NCBI RefSeq assembly: GCF_018837975.1
Contig: NZ_JAGSOY010000021.1
Location: forward strand, 1-64,000
DNA: 64,000 bases
Source of the DNA: Zooshikella harenae
Lineage (GTDB): Bacteria; Pseudomonadota; Gammaproteobacteria; Pseudomonadales; Zooshikellaceae
Direction of reading: 5' to 3'
Below the pieces are notes generated by a model, which was given only the letters and a program-made list of their open reading frames with translations, ran no database searches and was not told where the DNA came from. Positions 54,995 through 64,000 of this stretch are shown here, one piece after another (position 1 is the stretch's first letter; every line of letters starts with the position of its first letter). Position numbers and translations under genes: made by a program.

Positions 54995-56231
54995 AACGCA
55001 GTGCCTCGGCAGGTTGAGTACGGGATGCTCGATAAGCAGGATAGAGTGTAGCTAAAAAGCTTAATGACAAGGCAGCGGCTGTAATAATGCCAACATCACC
55101 CCACTGTAACTGGGATGGGAGGTAGTCTATAAAGTACACATCGCCACTTAAGAATTGTATCTCAAAGGTTTTCTCTATCCAGTCCACAATTTCTGGCACA
55201 TTAGCACCCACAAGCACTCCCAGGATGACCCCAAGTAGCGTACCTGAAACGCCTATAACAGACCCCTGTACAATAAAAATCCCCATGATGGTTTTAGTAC
55301 TGGCACCAAACGTACGCAAAATCGCAATGTCAGACTGTTTATCTGTCACCACCATGACCAGCGTTGAGACAATATTAAACGCTGCTACGGCCACAATAAG
55401 GGTAAGCAATAAGCCAATCATGGTTTTTTCCATTTGAATCGCTTGAAATAAACTGCCATGGGTACGCGTCCAATCACTATAGTAATAACGGTCATGTAGC
55501 GTGTTTGCGAGCTTGCCGACATCCTCTCGGGCAGTAAATAAGTCCACCATTTTCAAGCGAATCCCCTGCACACCATCCTTGATACGTAATAGCTTTGCGG
55601 CATCCTGATAATGAATAATCGACAGAGAACTATCCAGCTCCGCTCCAACCTCAAAAACACCCACGACATTAAATCGTTTCATGCGAGGAAAAACCCCGGC
55701 AGGATTGACGGAAGCATCAGGTAATACCAATGTAACCTTATCCCCGACTTGTGCTCCCAATCTGCGAGCCACAATATCCCCCAGCACAATATCAAAATCG
55801 CCGGGCTTTAAATCTGCCAGTTTACCCGCTCGCATATGCTCATTAACGATTGATACCCGACGCTCAAACTCTGGAGCGACACCATAGATAGCAACCGGTT
55901 GTACACGTCCATTAGAGGTCAGCATACCCTGTGTATTATTGAAAGGAGCTGCACTAATAACCCGAGGTGAACGTTCCATTTGCTTAATTAAGCTTTCCCA
56001 GTCTGTAATCGTGCCATACACCTTGGTAATTTTGGCGTGAGGAACCATTCCTAAAATGCGCTGCTTTAACTCCTGATCAAAGCCATTCATAACTGATAAC
56101 ACAATGATCAGGACCATCACCCCTAATACCAAGCCAACAAGTGAAATTAACGAGGTAAATGAAATGAAGTGATTGCGCCGCTTTGCTGCGGTATATCGCA
56201 GCCCAATAAACAGTGGTAATGGTTTAAACAT
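54987..56231 (-). CDS. lipoprotein-releasing system permease (LolC/LolE family, possibly LolF type)
   Basis: The 414-residue protein has four membrane helices: about 25-48 ([30 protein letters not shown]), then a large periplasmic MacB-like domain to about 265, then 272-292 ([24 protein letters not shown]), 315-345 and 375-400. The N-terminus [23 protein letters not shown] and the end [13 protein letters not shown] are LolC/E-type. The hook-like segment [19 protein letters not shown] would bind LolA. Only one permease gene lies beside lolD, so this may be a homodimeric LolF as in Acinetobacter and Francisella, unless a second gene is elsewhere. Confidence 0.9.
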   Translation of the reverse strand: MFKPLPLFIGLRYTAAKRRNHFISFTSLISLVGLVLGVMVLIIVLSVMNGFDQELKQRILGMVPHAKITKVYGTITDWESLIKQMERSPRVISAAPFNNTQGMLTSNGRVQPVAIYGVAPEFERRVSIVNEHMRAGKLADLKPGDFDIVLGDIVARRLGAQVGDKVTLVLPDASVNPAGVFPRMKRFNVVGVFEVGAELDSSLSIIHYQDAAKLLRIKDGVQGIRLKMVDLFTAREDVGKLANTLHDRYYYSDWTRTHGSLFQAIQMEKTMIGLLLTLIVAVAAFNIVSTLVMVVTDKQSDIAILRTFGASTKTIMGIFIVQGSVIGVSGTLLGVILGVLVGANVPEIVDWIEKTFEIQFLSGDVYFIDYLPSQLQWGDVGIITAAALSLSFLATLYPAYRASRTQPAEALRYE

Positions 56232-56323
56232 GCAGTTTTGCCTTAGCCCTCAATAAATGGCTGCTACACTCTAAAACAGATATTCTTGAATGCAAAAAAC
56301 GAAAAATAACGGTTTGGTTAGTT

Positions 56324-56902
56324 ATGGCTGATGATGTACAAGACCACCGCAATTATTTCCGCATCGATGACGTTGTTGCCATCGAATACCAGCTCATGTC
56401 TGAACTCATTGCGCCAGATACAACAGCCTATCCCTTCAGTAATACCTCTGAGCAGTTTCAGCTCATTACTGAAATGCAGACTATTGAAGCAGAGTCACAA
56501 CATATCTTACGCTCCATTCATGAGCAGGATCGTCAAGTAGCCAATTACTTAAAGAATATTGACCGCCGAATTCAATTGCTCAGTCGCATCCTTGCGGCCT
56601 GTAGCGAAGATATTGCGTCACTACCACGTCAATCAGTCAACTTAAGTGAAGGTGGTATTGCCTTCAGCTCATCAGCACCTTTACCAAAGGGAGGGTATAT
56701 TGCCATAAAACTTGTTTTATTTCCTTCTTATGCAGGAATGCTATTATCTGGCCGCATTGTATCTTGTGAAGAAGAAAATAAAGCTTATACAAACCACATC
56801 ACATTTGAATGCATCAGTGACAGTGATAGACAACTGTTAGCGAAACATGTTATTCAATTTCAGGCCCAGCAACGCCGGGCGAGGCTTGATCAATCTGACT
56901 AG
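56324..56902 (+). CDS. PilZ-domain protein with split c-di-GMP motif
   Basis: The 192-residue protein has RNYFR (Arg 9 to Arg 13), which fits the RxxxR part of a PilZ c-di-GMP site, followed by about 90 mostly helical residues (residues 14-100, e.g. AESQHILRSIHEQDRQ) and then NLSEGGIAF (residues 106-114), which fits the (D/N)xSxxG part. The end continues with LVLFPSYAGMLLSGRIVSCEE. In standard PilZ domains the two parts are about 20-30 residues apart, so this is an inserted or re-arranged version. Pseudomonas carries a PilZ gene at the equivalent place. It is the first of a rightward trio with a small secreted protein and ugpQ. Confidence 0.85.
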   Translation: MADDVQDHRNYFRIDDVVAIEYQLMSELIAPDTTAYPFSNTSEQFQLITEMQTIEAESQHILRSIHEQDRQVANYLKNIDRRIQLLSRILAACSEDIASLPRQSVNLSEGGIAFSSSAPLPKGGYIAIKLVLFPSYAGMLLSGRIVSCEEENKAYTNHITFECISDSDRQLLAKHVIQFQAQQRRARLDQSD

Positions 56903-56913
56903 GAGTACTCATC

Positions 56914-57186
56914 ATGAAGTCGTTAGTTATTACCAGTCTTACACTCTTTTTGAGCCTTAGCTGCTGGGGTGAAACCGTTAATATCGCGGACCAGAAGCAA
57001 CAGACTCAGGTAGGCGATCTGCCCCGTCATGGTTTATCCGAACAGCAGGTTCGTAGCCAATACGGTGAACCTAAAGCAACACAATCAGTAGGCCAGCCTG
57101 TTATTACCCGCTGGGATTATGACAGCTTTACGGTGTACTTTGATCGTCGACAGGTGTTACATAGTGTCGTCCATCGTAAGCCATAA
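56914..57186 (+). CDS. small secreted/periplasmic protein, unknown function
   Basis: I do not recognise this gene by name. The 90-residue product has a signal peptide (MKSLVITSLTLFLSLSCWG, cleavage near residues 19-22), then a mature part of about 70 residues with GLSEQQVRSQYGEPKATQSVGQPVITRWDY and FTVYFDRRQVLHSVV. The 'V-x-x-x-YGEP ... RWDY ... VYF' pattern resembles the BamE/SmpA-type small domain seen in other short periplasmic proteins; a cysteine at 17 is inside the signal and not a clear lipobox. AGGAG lies eight bases upstream. It sits between a PilZ gene and ugpQ and is probably co-transcribed. Confidence 0.75.
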   Translation: MKSLVITSLTLFLSLSCWGETVNIADQKQQTQVGDLPRHGLSEQQVRSQYGEPKATQSVGQPVITRWDYDSFTVYFDRRQVLHSVVHRKP

Positions 57187-57198
57187 CCTCTATTTGTA

Positions 57199-57933
57199 AT
57201 GTTGATCATAGGACATCGTGGTGCTCGAAATGAAGCACCCGAAAATACCCTTGCCGGTTTCCAGCATGCAATTGCCCATGGCGTTCGACACTTTGAACTT
57301 GATTTGAGGTTAAGTCAGGATCATCAATTAATGGTGATCCACGATAGCACCGTAAACCGAACGACAAATGGACAAGGAAAAGTAGCTACTCAGACGTATA
57401 ACCAATTGAGAATGCTTGATGCGCGTTATGCGCTTAGTGAATGGAATCAACCAGCACGTATTCCATCATTAAATACATTGATTGAAGCTTGTCCCGAAAT
57501 TGAACATTTACAGCTGGAACTGAAAGCCGATAATCGAGCGGAGGCTTATGCTGTCGCGGAGGCAGCCCATCAATGGCTGATACATCATGCGCCCCGAAGC
57601 GATGTTGTCATTACTTCGGGGGTTTGGCACTGCTTAGATTATTTACAGAATACTAAGCGATCCTATCGTCTTGGTGTTGTAGTTGAACACCATCCACAAC
57701 CCGTTCGCATCGCCCAAGCATTGAACTGTCAATTACTGGTACTTAATCACAAACGCTGTAATCCTTCACTGGTAGCTGCTGCCAAGGCGAAGCAGCTTGA
57801 AGTCTCAACCTGGACAGTAAATGAAGCTAAAGATATACAACACATGTGTGACTGCCAAGTGGATAGCATTATTACCGACTGGCCTACTCGCTATCTCCAC
57901 TTAGAAACATCAACACAGCAACGAGCAGGTTAA
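57199..57933 (+). CDS. ugpQ: glycerophosphodiester phosphodiesterase, cytoplasmic type
   Basis: The 244-residue TIM-barrel enzyme cleaves glycerophosphodiesters to glycerol-3-phosphate and an alcohol. Motifs are IIGHRGARNEAPENTLAGFQHAI (catalytic His and Glu), HFELDLRLSQDHQLMVIHDSTVNRTTNG (second Glu-Asp and His), ELKADNRAEAYAVAE and the final DSIITDWPTRYL. No signal peptide is present, so it is the cytoplasmic UgpQ kind. It lies 12 bases after the small secreted protein. Convergent with sthA, 16 bases apart. Confidence 0.93.
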   Translation: MLIIGHRGARNEAPENTLAGFQHAIAHGVRHFELDLRLSQDHQLMVIHDSTVNRTTNGQGKVATQTYNQLRMLDARYALSEWNQPARIPSLNTLIEACPEIEHLQLELKADNRAEAYAVAEAAHQWLIHHAPRSDVVITSGVWHCLDYLQNTKRSYRLGVVVEHHPQPVRIAQALNCQLLVLNHKRCNPSLVAAAKAKQLEVSTWTVNEAKDIQHMCDCQVDSIITDWPTRYLHLETSTQQRAG

Positions 57934-57949
57934 GCCATTATAAATAAAG

Positions 57950-59350
57950 TTAAAATAAACGGTTTAAACCATCGAGTGCAGCCACACGATAGGCCTCTGC
58001 CATGGTGGGATAGTTGAATGTGGTGTTCACAAAATAACGCAAACTATTGGCTTCACCTTTTTGACTCATAATAGCCTGACCTATATGCACGATTTCTGAT
58101 GCCTGATCACCAAAACAGTGAATACCCAAAATTTCTAGCGTTTCACGGTGAAACAGGATTTTTAACATGCCCACTGTTTCATTACTGATTTGTGCTCTAG
58201 CCATCGCTTCAAAATATGCCTGACCAATCTCATAAGGTATTTTTGCAGAGGTCAGCTCTTGCTCCGTCATGCCAATAGAACTTATTTCAGGAATTGTATA
58301 AATACCTGTTGGGACATCGTTTACAAACCGCCACTGCTCATTACTTGCCGCATTACCTGCTGCAGAACGCCCTTGATCAAATGCAGCACTCGCCAAACTA
58401 GGCCAACCAATCACATCACCTGCCGCATAAATATGCTCCAACACGGTTTGATAATGCTCGTTAACATCTAGCTGACCTCGACTATTTGGCATTAACCCAA
58501 TATTTTCCAGGCCCATCCCTTGTGTATTACCCGTACGTCCATTTGCCCAAAGTAAGGCATCTGCTTTAAAACGCTTACCAGAGCGAAGATAGATGATGAC
58601 ACCATCATCGACGCCTTCCACCTTCTCGTACTCTTCATTATTCCAAGTCACCACCCCAATATGACGGAGGTGGTAACTTAATGCATCAGAGATTTCTTCA
58701 TCAAGAAAAGACAACAGTTTATCGCGAGTATTGATTAAATCGACCTTTACCCCCAATCCACTGAAAATGGAGGCATATTCACAGCCAATAACCCCAGCCC
58801 CATAAATGACAATACGACGTGGCGTATGTTTTAAGCTAAGGATGGTATCACTGTCATAAATACGAGGATGGCTAAAATCAATATCGGCAGGACGGTAAGG
58901 GCGAGATCCTGTAGCAATAATTACTTGCTTAGTCTCCAGATGCTGAATTGTTCCATTGCGATCCAGCACTTCAATAGTATGTTCATTAACAAAGCTTGCC
59001 CGCCCAAAAAAAATATCAATACGATTGCGGGCTAAATATTGCGTTCTTGATTTAACCTGCTTTGCAATTACTTTTTCCGCATTTTTCAGGACATTATGAA
59101 AACTAAACCAGCGAGGCTCACCGATCTCGCGAAACATGGGTTTTGTATTAAAACTGATAATTTCTTTTACTGCATGGCGTAATGCTTTAGAGGGGATTGT
59201 CCCCCAGTGTGTACAGTTACCACCCAGTTGATGCTGCTGCTCTATTAAGGCAACCCGTTTCCCCAGTTTTCGTGCATTGATTGCAGCACCTTCTCCTGCA
59301 GGTCCAGATCCCAATACGACTACATCATAATTTGTGACACCCACCACCAT
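57950..59350 (-). CDS. sthA: soluble pyridine nucleotide transhydrogenase
   Basis: This 466-residue flavoprotein, the same length as E. coli SthA, moves hydride between NADPH and NAD+. FAD loop [21 protein letters not shown], redox region [19 protein letters not shown] with only one of the two usual cysteines (normal for SthA, which lacks the disulfide), NAD loop [28 protein letters not shown], and the end [45 protein letters not shown] are near-identical to the family. GGAG is four bases before the ATG. The ugpQ-sthA-nqr order follows Pseudomonas. Confidence 0.96.
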   Translation of the reverse strand: MVVGVTNYDVVVLGSGPAGEGAAINARKLGKRVALIEQQHQLGGNCTHWGTIPSKALRHAVKEIISFNTKPMFREIGEPRWFSFHNVLKNAEKVIAKQVKSRTQYLARNRIDIFFGRASFVNEHTIEVLDRNGTIQHLETKQVIIATGSRPYRPADIDFSHPRIYDSDTILSLKHTPRRIVIYGAGVIGCEYASIFSGLGVKVDLINTRDKLLSFLDEEISDALSYHLRHIGVVTWNNEEYEKVEGVDDGVIIYLRSGKRFKADALLWANGRTGNTQGMGLENIGLMPNSRGQLDVNEHYQTVLEHIYAAGDVIGWPSLASAAFDQGRSAAGNAASNEQWRFVNDVPTGIYTIPEISSIGMTEQELTSAKIPYEIGQAYFEAMARAQISNETVGMLKILFHRETLEILGIHCFGDQASEIVHIGQAIMSQKGEANSLRYFVNTTFNYPTMAEAYRVAALDGLNRLF

Positions 59351-59501
59351 GGTACTCCATTAGTCTCATACGTTCTTGCTCGGCTAAAAATAACTGCTTC
59401 AACATTCTTTTTCTAAGGTGGTTGTTTCTCAAGACATCCTCCCTCAGAAAAGCTTAGCTTAATGTTAAAAAGCCACTAAAGCAGTATTGTTCGCAACATC
59501 A

Positions 59502-59747
59502 TCACTTAGTCGCATCGTAGAACTCAGTGGAATCCTCATCCACTTCGCTGTTAGAAGTAACTTTGCGCTGAGTATTTTTTTTACACTTATCCTGATTTCC
59601 GCCACATACTTCACATGCCGTTTTCATACCTAGCGCATTTAATCCGCCACAAGAACCTTTGAGTGGTTTTCGCGCAAATATTACTCCCACAGCCATTCCT
59701 ACAATGACCAGTAACATCATAAAAAAAACCAAAAAGACGATATTCAT
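59502..59747 (-). CDS. nqrM: Na+-NQR maturation protein NqrM
   Basis: The 81-residue protein has one N-terminal membrane helix (VFLVFFMMLLVIVGMAVGVIFA) followed by a cysteine set, SCGGLNALGMKTACEVCGGNQDKC, and an acidic end. This is the NqrM (DUF539) signature. NqrM is needed to deliver iron to the Fe centre between NqrD and NqrE. It is three bases downstream of apbE and so part of the same leftward transcript, just after the nqr operon. Confidence 0.95.
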   Translation of the reverse strand: MNIVFLVFFMMLLVIVGMAVGVIFARKPLKGSCGGLNALGMKTACEVCGGNQDKCKKNTQRKVTSNSEVDEDSTEFYDATK

Positions 59748-59750
59748 GCC

Positions 59751-60821
59751 CTATTCCTCTCTCGCATCAGACGTAAGATACGCTTTAAACCCTGGTGATG
59801 CATAACTGGTAAACCCTTCTCCCTCTTTGACAATAAAGTATGCTGCTAGGTCATGTTCTTTTGCCAGCGCCATACCTTCAGGATAACCAACAACCATTAA
59901 CATCGTTGCCAAGCCATCGGCCATGGCAACAGAAGGATGTACCACAGTTACAGATGCAAGCTTATGCGTGATTGGGTGCCCTGTGAGCGGGTTTATGGTG
60001 TGGGAGAAACGCTGCCCATCTATTTCATAATAGTTGCGATAATCCCCTGATGTAGCTATCCCCTTACCTGGAGCCTCAATGGCTGCACTGGCCTTACGCT
60101 GACCTAAAACAGGCTCTTCAATACCAATACGCCAAGGTACTCCAGCCGCTTTTTCACCTTTGACTTTTAACTCCCCCCCCACTTCGACCAGATAACTGTT
60201 AATGCCCATCGAATCGAGTGCTTCAGCCACTTTATCGACAGCATAACCTTTAGCAATAGAGGATAAATCAACAAAAACAGGTTTTTCTTTCACTAAGGTA
60301 GATGCTTGCTTATCTGCTTTAACATAGTGGTAGCCTACGTTAGCAAAGGCTTCAGCAAGTACTTCATCAGAGGGAACCGTTGTGGGTCGCTTATCAGGAC
60401 CAAATCCCCACAAATTAACTAAAGGACCCACAGTAACATCATAGCGTCCACCACTCATCTCAGAAATTTCTTGACTAAGCGCAACGAGCGTCACAATGTC
60501 ATTCGAAAGCTTGAATACCTCTCCCGTGGGCGCCTGATTAAATTGCATTAACTCTGAAGTTGTAATGTACGTTGACATACGCTGATTAATATCAGCCAGC
60601 ACAGCATCGACACGTTGAGCAACTTCTGGCTGACTTACATTGCTATCACCCGTAATATACTTCACCTGGTAGGTAGTACCCATCGTCGGTCCACTCACCT
60701 GCTCCATTGCCTGCTGGTTACAGCCTGCTAGCAAACAAATAAGCAGCCATTGAATGGCATAACCAAAAACACTTTTCTTCGTATACACATATTGTTCAAG
60801 TATGTTCACTACGGTACTCAC
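59751..60821 (-). CDS. apbE: FAD:protein FMN transferase ApbE, lipoprotein
   Basis: The 356-residue lipoprotein has a lipobox LLAGC (Cys 34) after a long basic n-region; the start (GTG) is uncertain, as no good binding site is seen and no nearer in-frame ATG exists. The ApbE core follows: GPTMGTTYQVKYI, MSTYITTSELMQFNQAP, GRYDVTVGPLVNLWGFGP, VDLSSIAKGYAVDKVAEALDSMGI, YLVEVGGELKVKG, RNYYEIDGQRFSHTINPLTGHPI and ADGLATMLMVVG. It attaches FMN by phosphoester bonds to Thr residues of NqrB and NqrC, which explains its place after nqrF. Confidence 0.95.
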   Translation of the reverse strand: MSTVVNILEQYVYTKKSVFGYAIQWLLICLLAGCNQQAMEQVSGPTMGTTYQVKYITGDSNVSQPEVAQRVDAVLADINQRMSTYITTSELMQFNQAPTGEVFKLSNDIVTLVALSQEISEMSGGRYDVTVGPLVNLWGFGPDKRPTTVPSDEVLAEAFANVGYHYVKADKQASTLVKEKPVFVDLSSIAKGYAVDKVAEALDSMGINSYLVEVGGELKVKGEKAAGVPWRIGIEEPVLGQRKASAAIEAPGKGIATSGDYRNYYEIDGQRFSHTINPLTGHPITHKLASVTVVHPSVAMADGLATMLMVVGYPEGMALAKEHDLAAYFIVKEGEGFTSYASPGFKAYLTSDAREE

Positions 60822-60862
60822 TGATACTAAACAACGACTGCTTTAGCACTTGCTATAAGCAA

Positions 60863-60893
60863 AAAAGGGTTCAATCATGCTGACCGAACCCTT
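60863..60893 (-). terminator. terminator of the nqr operon (after nqrF)
   Basis: On the minus strand GAAGGGTTCGG is followed by CCGAACC-type pairing: AAGGGTTC (60865-60872) with GAACCCTT (60886-60893), then a T6 tract. It lies about 75 bases after the nqrF stop and about 40 bases before the apbE start. Confidence 0.75.
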
Positions 60894-60967
60894 CTTATAG
60901 CTATCTAAAGCTTTGTGTTATGCCAGCACAAGCTGACACACGGTTTTCACTTTTAACCAATTCAGTA

Positions 60968-62200
60968 TTAACCACCAAAATCATCAAGCAGAATATTTTC
61001 AGGCTCAACACCCAAGTCTTCTAACATTTTGATTACAGCAGCGTTCATCATGGGAGGTCCACACATGTAGTATTCACAGTCTTCAGGTGCAGGATGATCT
61101 TTCAAATAATTTTCAAGCAGTACCTGATGGATAAAGCCTGTGTACCCAGTCCAATTATCCTCTGGTTGAGGATCTGATAGCGCAACATGCCACTTAAAGT
61201 TTTCATTCTCAGCAGCAAGCTGATCATAGTCTTCAATATAAAACATCTCTCGTTTGCTACGCGCACCATACCAGAAAGACATTTTACGTTTTGACTGCAA
61301 GCGCTTGAGTTGATCAAAAATATGCGCCCGCATCGGTGCCATACCCGCACCACCACCAATGAAGACCATTTCTGCATCAGTGTCTTTCGCAAAGAACTCA
61401 CCGAAGGGACCATAAACAGTGACCTTATCACCTGGGTTAAGGTTAAACACCCAAGAAGACATTTTACCAGGAGGCACATCAGAGCCAGGAGGTGGTGAAG
61501 CAATCCGAATATTAAACTTCAGAACACCTTTTTCTTCAGGGTAGTTGGCCATGGAGTAGGCACGAATCACAGGTTCATCAACCTTTGAAACATACTGCCA
61601 CAGGTTAAACTTATCCCAGTCTGGGCGGTACTCTTCTTCAACCTCAAAGTTTTTGTAGTGGACTTCATGAGGTGGTGCTTCAAGCTGCACATAACCACCC
61701 GCCCGGAAATTCACCACCTCACCTTCTGGTAGCTCCAGAACAAGCTCTTTGATGAAAGTAGCCACATTATGGTTTGACTTAACTGTACACTCCCACTTTT
61801 TCACCCCAAAAAACTCTTCAGGGACTTCAATTTTCATATTCTGCTTAACGGGAACCTGGCAAGCCAAACGCCAGCCTTCATTAGCCTCACGGCGGTTAAA
61901 ATGGGACTCTTCGGTAGGAAGAATTGAACCTCCACCATCTAGCACCTTGCACTTACACTGAGCACAAGAGCCACCACCACCACAGGCAGAAGACAAGAAA
62001 ATATTATTCTCAGCAAGCGTCTGAAGGAGTTTACCTCCAGCCGCTGTTGTTACCGACTTCTCGGGGTCATCATTGATATTAATCGTGACATCACCGGTAC
62101 TCACCAGCTTGGAGCGAGCCACCAGGATTACTGCCACCAGTGCAAGGACGATGACCGTAAACATGGCAACCCCGAGCAGGATTACACTGATACCTGACAT
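60968..62200 (-). CDS. nqrF: Na+-translocating NADH:quinone reductase subunit F
   Basis: The 410-residue subunit takes electrons from NADH. One N-terminal helix ([22 protein letters not shown]) is followed by the 2Fe-2S domain with the cysteines in [14 protein letters not shown] (C73, C79, C82) and RLACQVPV (C114), then the FAD domain ([15 protein letters not shown]) and the NADH domain ([41 protein letters not shown]). All positions match NqrF of Vibrio with a shift of three. It is the last gene of nqrABCDEF and is followed by a terminator and then apbE-nqrM. Confidence 0.97.
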   Translation of the reverse strand: MSGISVILLGVAMFTVIVLALVAVILVARSKLVSTGDVTININDDPEKSVTTAAGGKLLQTLAENNIFLSSACGGGGSCAQCKCKVLDGGGSILPTEESHFNRREANEGWRLACQVPVKQNMKIEVPEEFFGVKKWECTVKSNHNVATFIKELVLELPEGEVVNFRAGGYVQLEAPPHEVHYKNFEVEEEYRPDWDKFNLWQYVSKVDEPVIRAYSMANYPEEKGVLKFNIRIASPPPGSDVPPGKMSSWVFNLNPGDKVTVYGPFGEFFAKDTDAEMVFIGGGAGMAPMRAHIFDQLKRLQSKRKMSFWYGARSKREMFYIEDYDQLAAENENFKWHVALSDPQPEDNWTGYTGFIHQVLLENYLKDHPAPEDCEYYMCGPPMMNAAVIKMLEDLGVEPENILLDDFGG

Positions 62201-62243
62201 ATCGTTTCCTTATTATTCATTCTCTGTTGGTACACATAACTGC

Positions 62244-62855
62244 TTAGAGTTGAACGCCAGAAAAAGACATAAAGCCCAGTGACATCAAACCAACAGTAAT
62301 AAATGTTACACCTAAGCCACGCAACCCTTCTGGTACATCGCTATACTTGAGTTTTTCCCGGATACCCGCTAACGCAACAATGGCCAGAGCCCAACCTACC
62401 CCTGCCCCAACACCGTATACAGTACTTTCAGCAAAGGTATAATCACGTTCAACCATAAACAGAGAAGCCCCTAAAATGGCACAGTTAACCGTGATCAGCG
62501 GTAAGAATACGCCTAGTGCGTTATATAGCGCAGGCACATACTTATCCAAAACCATTTCAAGTATCTGCACAATCGCAGCAATTACACCGATATAACTTAA
62601 ATAACCAAGAAAAGACAGGTCAACATCAGGCAACCCAGCCCAAGCCAAAGCACCTTCTTTTAATACGTGCTGATAAAGCAGGTTGTTGACAGGTACTGTT
62701 ACTGCCTGTACCACAATAACCGCAATGCCCAAGCCAATGGCTGCCTGGATCTTTTTGGAAATGGCAAGAAATGTACACATCCCCAGGAAGAAGGCCAGTG
62801 CCATATTTTCAATAAAGACAGCCTTTATGAATAAGCTAATGTAATGTTCAATCAT
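62244..62855 (-). CDS. nqrE: Na+-translocating NADH:quinone reductase subunit E
   Basis: The 203-residue membrane subunit has six helices. It starts [32 protein letters not shown], with the conserved Cys in the first half-helix, and continues with [18 protein letters not shown], where the second conserved Cys sits; together with NqrD cysteines these bind the buried iron centre supplied through NqrM. The C-terminus [24 protein letters not shown] is typical. Gap to nqrD is two bases. Confidence 0.97.
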   Translation of the reverse strand: MIEHYISLFIKAVFIENMALAFFLGMCTFLAISKKIQAAIGLGIAVIVVQAVTVPVNNLLYQHVLKEGALAWAGLPDVDLSFLGYLSYIGVIAAIVQILEMVLDKYVPALYNALGVFLPLITVNCAILGASLFMVERDYTFAESTVYGVGAGVGWALAIVALAGIREKLKYSDVPEGLRGLGVTFITVGLMSLGFMSFSGVQL

Positions 62856-62857
62856 AG

Positions 62858-63520
62858 TTACATAGCCTCCTTATACTTGCTGTGGGCGGCCAGTTTATAG
62901 TCAGGCTGCTCCACTTGGTTTTTCTTCCAAGTTCGGAGGCCCCAGATGATCAAGCCAATCAAGAAGAATGCTGATGGAGGTAACAGTAACAGGCCATTGG
63001 GCTGATACCAGCCACCTTCGCTAACCAGCGGTAAAATCTCATAACCAAACAGTTTACCTGCACCAAGCAGCTCACGAATTACCCCTAGCGTCAACAGAAT
63101 AACGCTGTAACCCAAACCGTTACCAATTCCATCAATAAAGCTGGGTATGGGAGGGTTCTTCATAGCAAAAGCTTCAGCACGTCCCATGACAATACAGTTG
63201 GTAATGATCAGCCCCACGAAAACAGAAAGCTGTTTACTAATGCTATAGGCATAGGCTTTCAGTACCTGATCCACCACAATGACCAATGAAGCAATAATCG
63301 TCATTTGCACAATAATACGAATACTGCTGGGTATATGGTGACGAATTAACGAGACGGACATATTTGAAAACGCAGTCACCAACGTCAGTGCAATACACAT
63401 AACGACGGTCGTCTGCAAATTACTGGTCACCGCCAGCGCTGAACAAATCCCCAAAATTTGCAATGCAATTGGGTTGTTATCCAATATGGGGGATAAAATG
63501 ATTTCTTTGGTATTACTCAT
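62858..63520 (-). CDS. nqrD: Na+-translocating NADH:quinone reductase subunit D
   Basis: The 220-residue membrane subunit pairs with NqrE as inverted halves. Its features are [27 protein letters not shown] with a Cys in the first half-helix, [24 protein letters not shown] with the second Cys, and [32 protein letters not shown]. The start overlaps the nqrC stop by one base (TAATG). Size and motifs are standard. Confidence 0.97.
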   Translation of the reverse strand: MSNTKEIILSPILDNNPIALQILGICSALAVTSNLQTTVVMCIALTLVTAFSNMSVSLIRHHIPSSIRIIVQMTIIASLVIVVDQVLKAYAYSISKQLSVFVGLIITNCIVMGRAEAFAMKNPPIPSFIDGIGNGLGYSVILLTLGVIRELLGAGKLFGYEILPLVSEGGWYQPNGLLLLPPSAFFLIGLIIWGLRTWKKNQVEQPDYKLAAHSKYKEAM

Positions 63521-64000
63521 TATGCTTTCCCCGCTCTTAAGTTAGCCAAGAAGGGTCCAAAGCCATTTTCGCCTAACCAGTAGTGCAGTAGGTTTTCAAC
63601 CCCACGAGTGGTTAAGGTTGCACCCGCCAAGCCATCAACCTGGTGATCAAAGTTTGGATTACTTGGATTTGCACCCCCTTTGATCAAGTCAATCTTCACT
63701 TGAAACTGGTCATCATAAACCACTTTGCCAGGCCACTGTGATTTCCACTTAGGGTTATCCACTTCACCGCCTAAGCCAGGCGTTTCCCCCTGATCATAGA
63801 AGCCAAATCCTACAACTGTCTTGGTATCACCCTTCAACGCCAGAAAGCCATACATCGTGGACCAAAGCCCATAACCGTGTACAGGTAAAATGATGGTATC
63901 AATGGTGTTGTTTTTCTCTACCACATAAACTGTCGCGTAATGCGCTTGACGCTTAATGCTGGCAACATCCTGGTTCGAAGGAACAATATCAGACTGCTTA
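63520..64000 (-). CDS. nqrC: Na+-translocating NADH:quinone reductase subunit C, C-terminal part (cut by window edge)
   Basis: The frame stays open to the right edge, so the N-terminal membrane helix and first half are outside the window. The visible ~160 residues include [54 protein letters not shown] and the FMN-attachment motif [22 protein letters not shown], where Thr (SGAT-type motif, here AGAT) takes the phosphoester-linked FMN from ApbE. It is on the minus strand, followed by nqrD, nqrE and nqrF. Confidence 0.95.
   Translation of the reverse strand, partial: KQSDIVPSNQDVASIKRQAHYATVYVVEKNNTIDTIILPVHGYGLWSTMYGFLALKGDTKTVVGFGFYDQGETPGLGGEVDNPKWKSQWPGKVVYDDQFQVKIDLIKGGANPSNPNFDHQVDGLAGATLTTRGVENLLHYWLGENGFGPFLANLRAGKA

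Noticed and set aside
1-64000. CRISPR array, rRNA, prophage or complete insertion sequence
   Set aside because: No regularly spaced repeats, rRNA-like sequence, phage genes or transposase frames were seen on either strand.

Overview
The window is a stretch of chromosome from a marine-type gammaproteobacterium with AT-leaning composition. The gene order from tatD to nqrC (about 28.5-64 kb) follows the order I remember from Pseudomonas aeruginosa. The Na+-pumping NADH:quinone reductase, sulfide:quinone reductase and single-Cys SthA also fit the Oceanospirillales/Pseudomonadales neighbourhood (Zooshikella, Spartinivicinus or Endozoicomonas-like lineages are possible). Genus assignment is inference only. 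No rRNA, CRISPR array, prophage or complete insertion sequence is seen.

Region 1 (1-12.5 kb) is the most accessory part. It holds a 5'-truncated phosphoesterase with an extra C-terminal repeat domain, a two-gene membrane-stress-type pair (SPFH protein with a GYF domain plus a zinc-ribbon membrane protein), tRNA-Leu(TAA), a sulfide:quinone oxidoreductase, a 171-bp MITE-like inverted-repeat element, the sugar-nucleotide genes manC/algA and galU, and a large Na+/H+ antiporter with a C-terminal cyclic-nucleotide-binding-like domain. Two small orphan genes lie here.

Region 2 (12.5-19.1 kb) holds single-gene units: a lipoprotein UshA-type 5'-nucleotidase, an orphan STAS protein, a TetR regulator, a GNAT acetyltransferase, exonuclease III and a LysR regulator.

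Region 3 (19.2-28.5 kb) is a complete leucine/isovalerate catabolic operon, liuR-liuA-liuB-liuC-liuD-liuE, followed by acetoacetyl-CoA synthetase. Together they take isovaleryl-CoA to acetyl-CoA and acetoacetate and re-activate the acetoacetate. A perfect TTTACG-N4-CGTAAA palindrome in front of liuR is a likely LiuR operator.

Region 4 (28.5-43 kb) reads mostly leftward. It contains envelope, lipid and replication housekeeping genes: yceD-rpmF-plsX-fabD-fabG-acpP-fabF-pabC-mltG-tmk-holB-pilZ-tatD, then maf/yceF (rightward), and sppA-HAD phosphatase-rluC.

Region 5 (43-57.9 kb) starts with rne. It is followed by the leftward chain comEC-exbB-exbD-lpxK-ycaR-kdsB-ptp-murB, the rightward DUF2062 gene with a small basic protein, the leftward lolC/E-lolD pair, and a rightward trio of a PilZ-domain protein, a small secreted protein and ugpQ.

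Region 6 (57.9-64 kb) holds sthA, nqrM, apbE and nqrF-E-D-C, with nqrC running off the right edge. This is a respiratory sodium pump together with its flavinylation and iron-delivery maturation factors.

The window is dominated by known housekeeping genes and I do not see a clear new multi-gene system. The leads most worth following are the MITE-like element, the GYF/proline-rich pairing in the ydjI/ydjG-like operon, the paired palindromes near the TetR and LiuR genes, a strong hairpin between exbD and lpxK, and several small orphan proteins.
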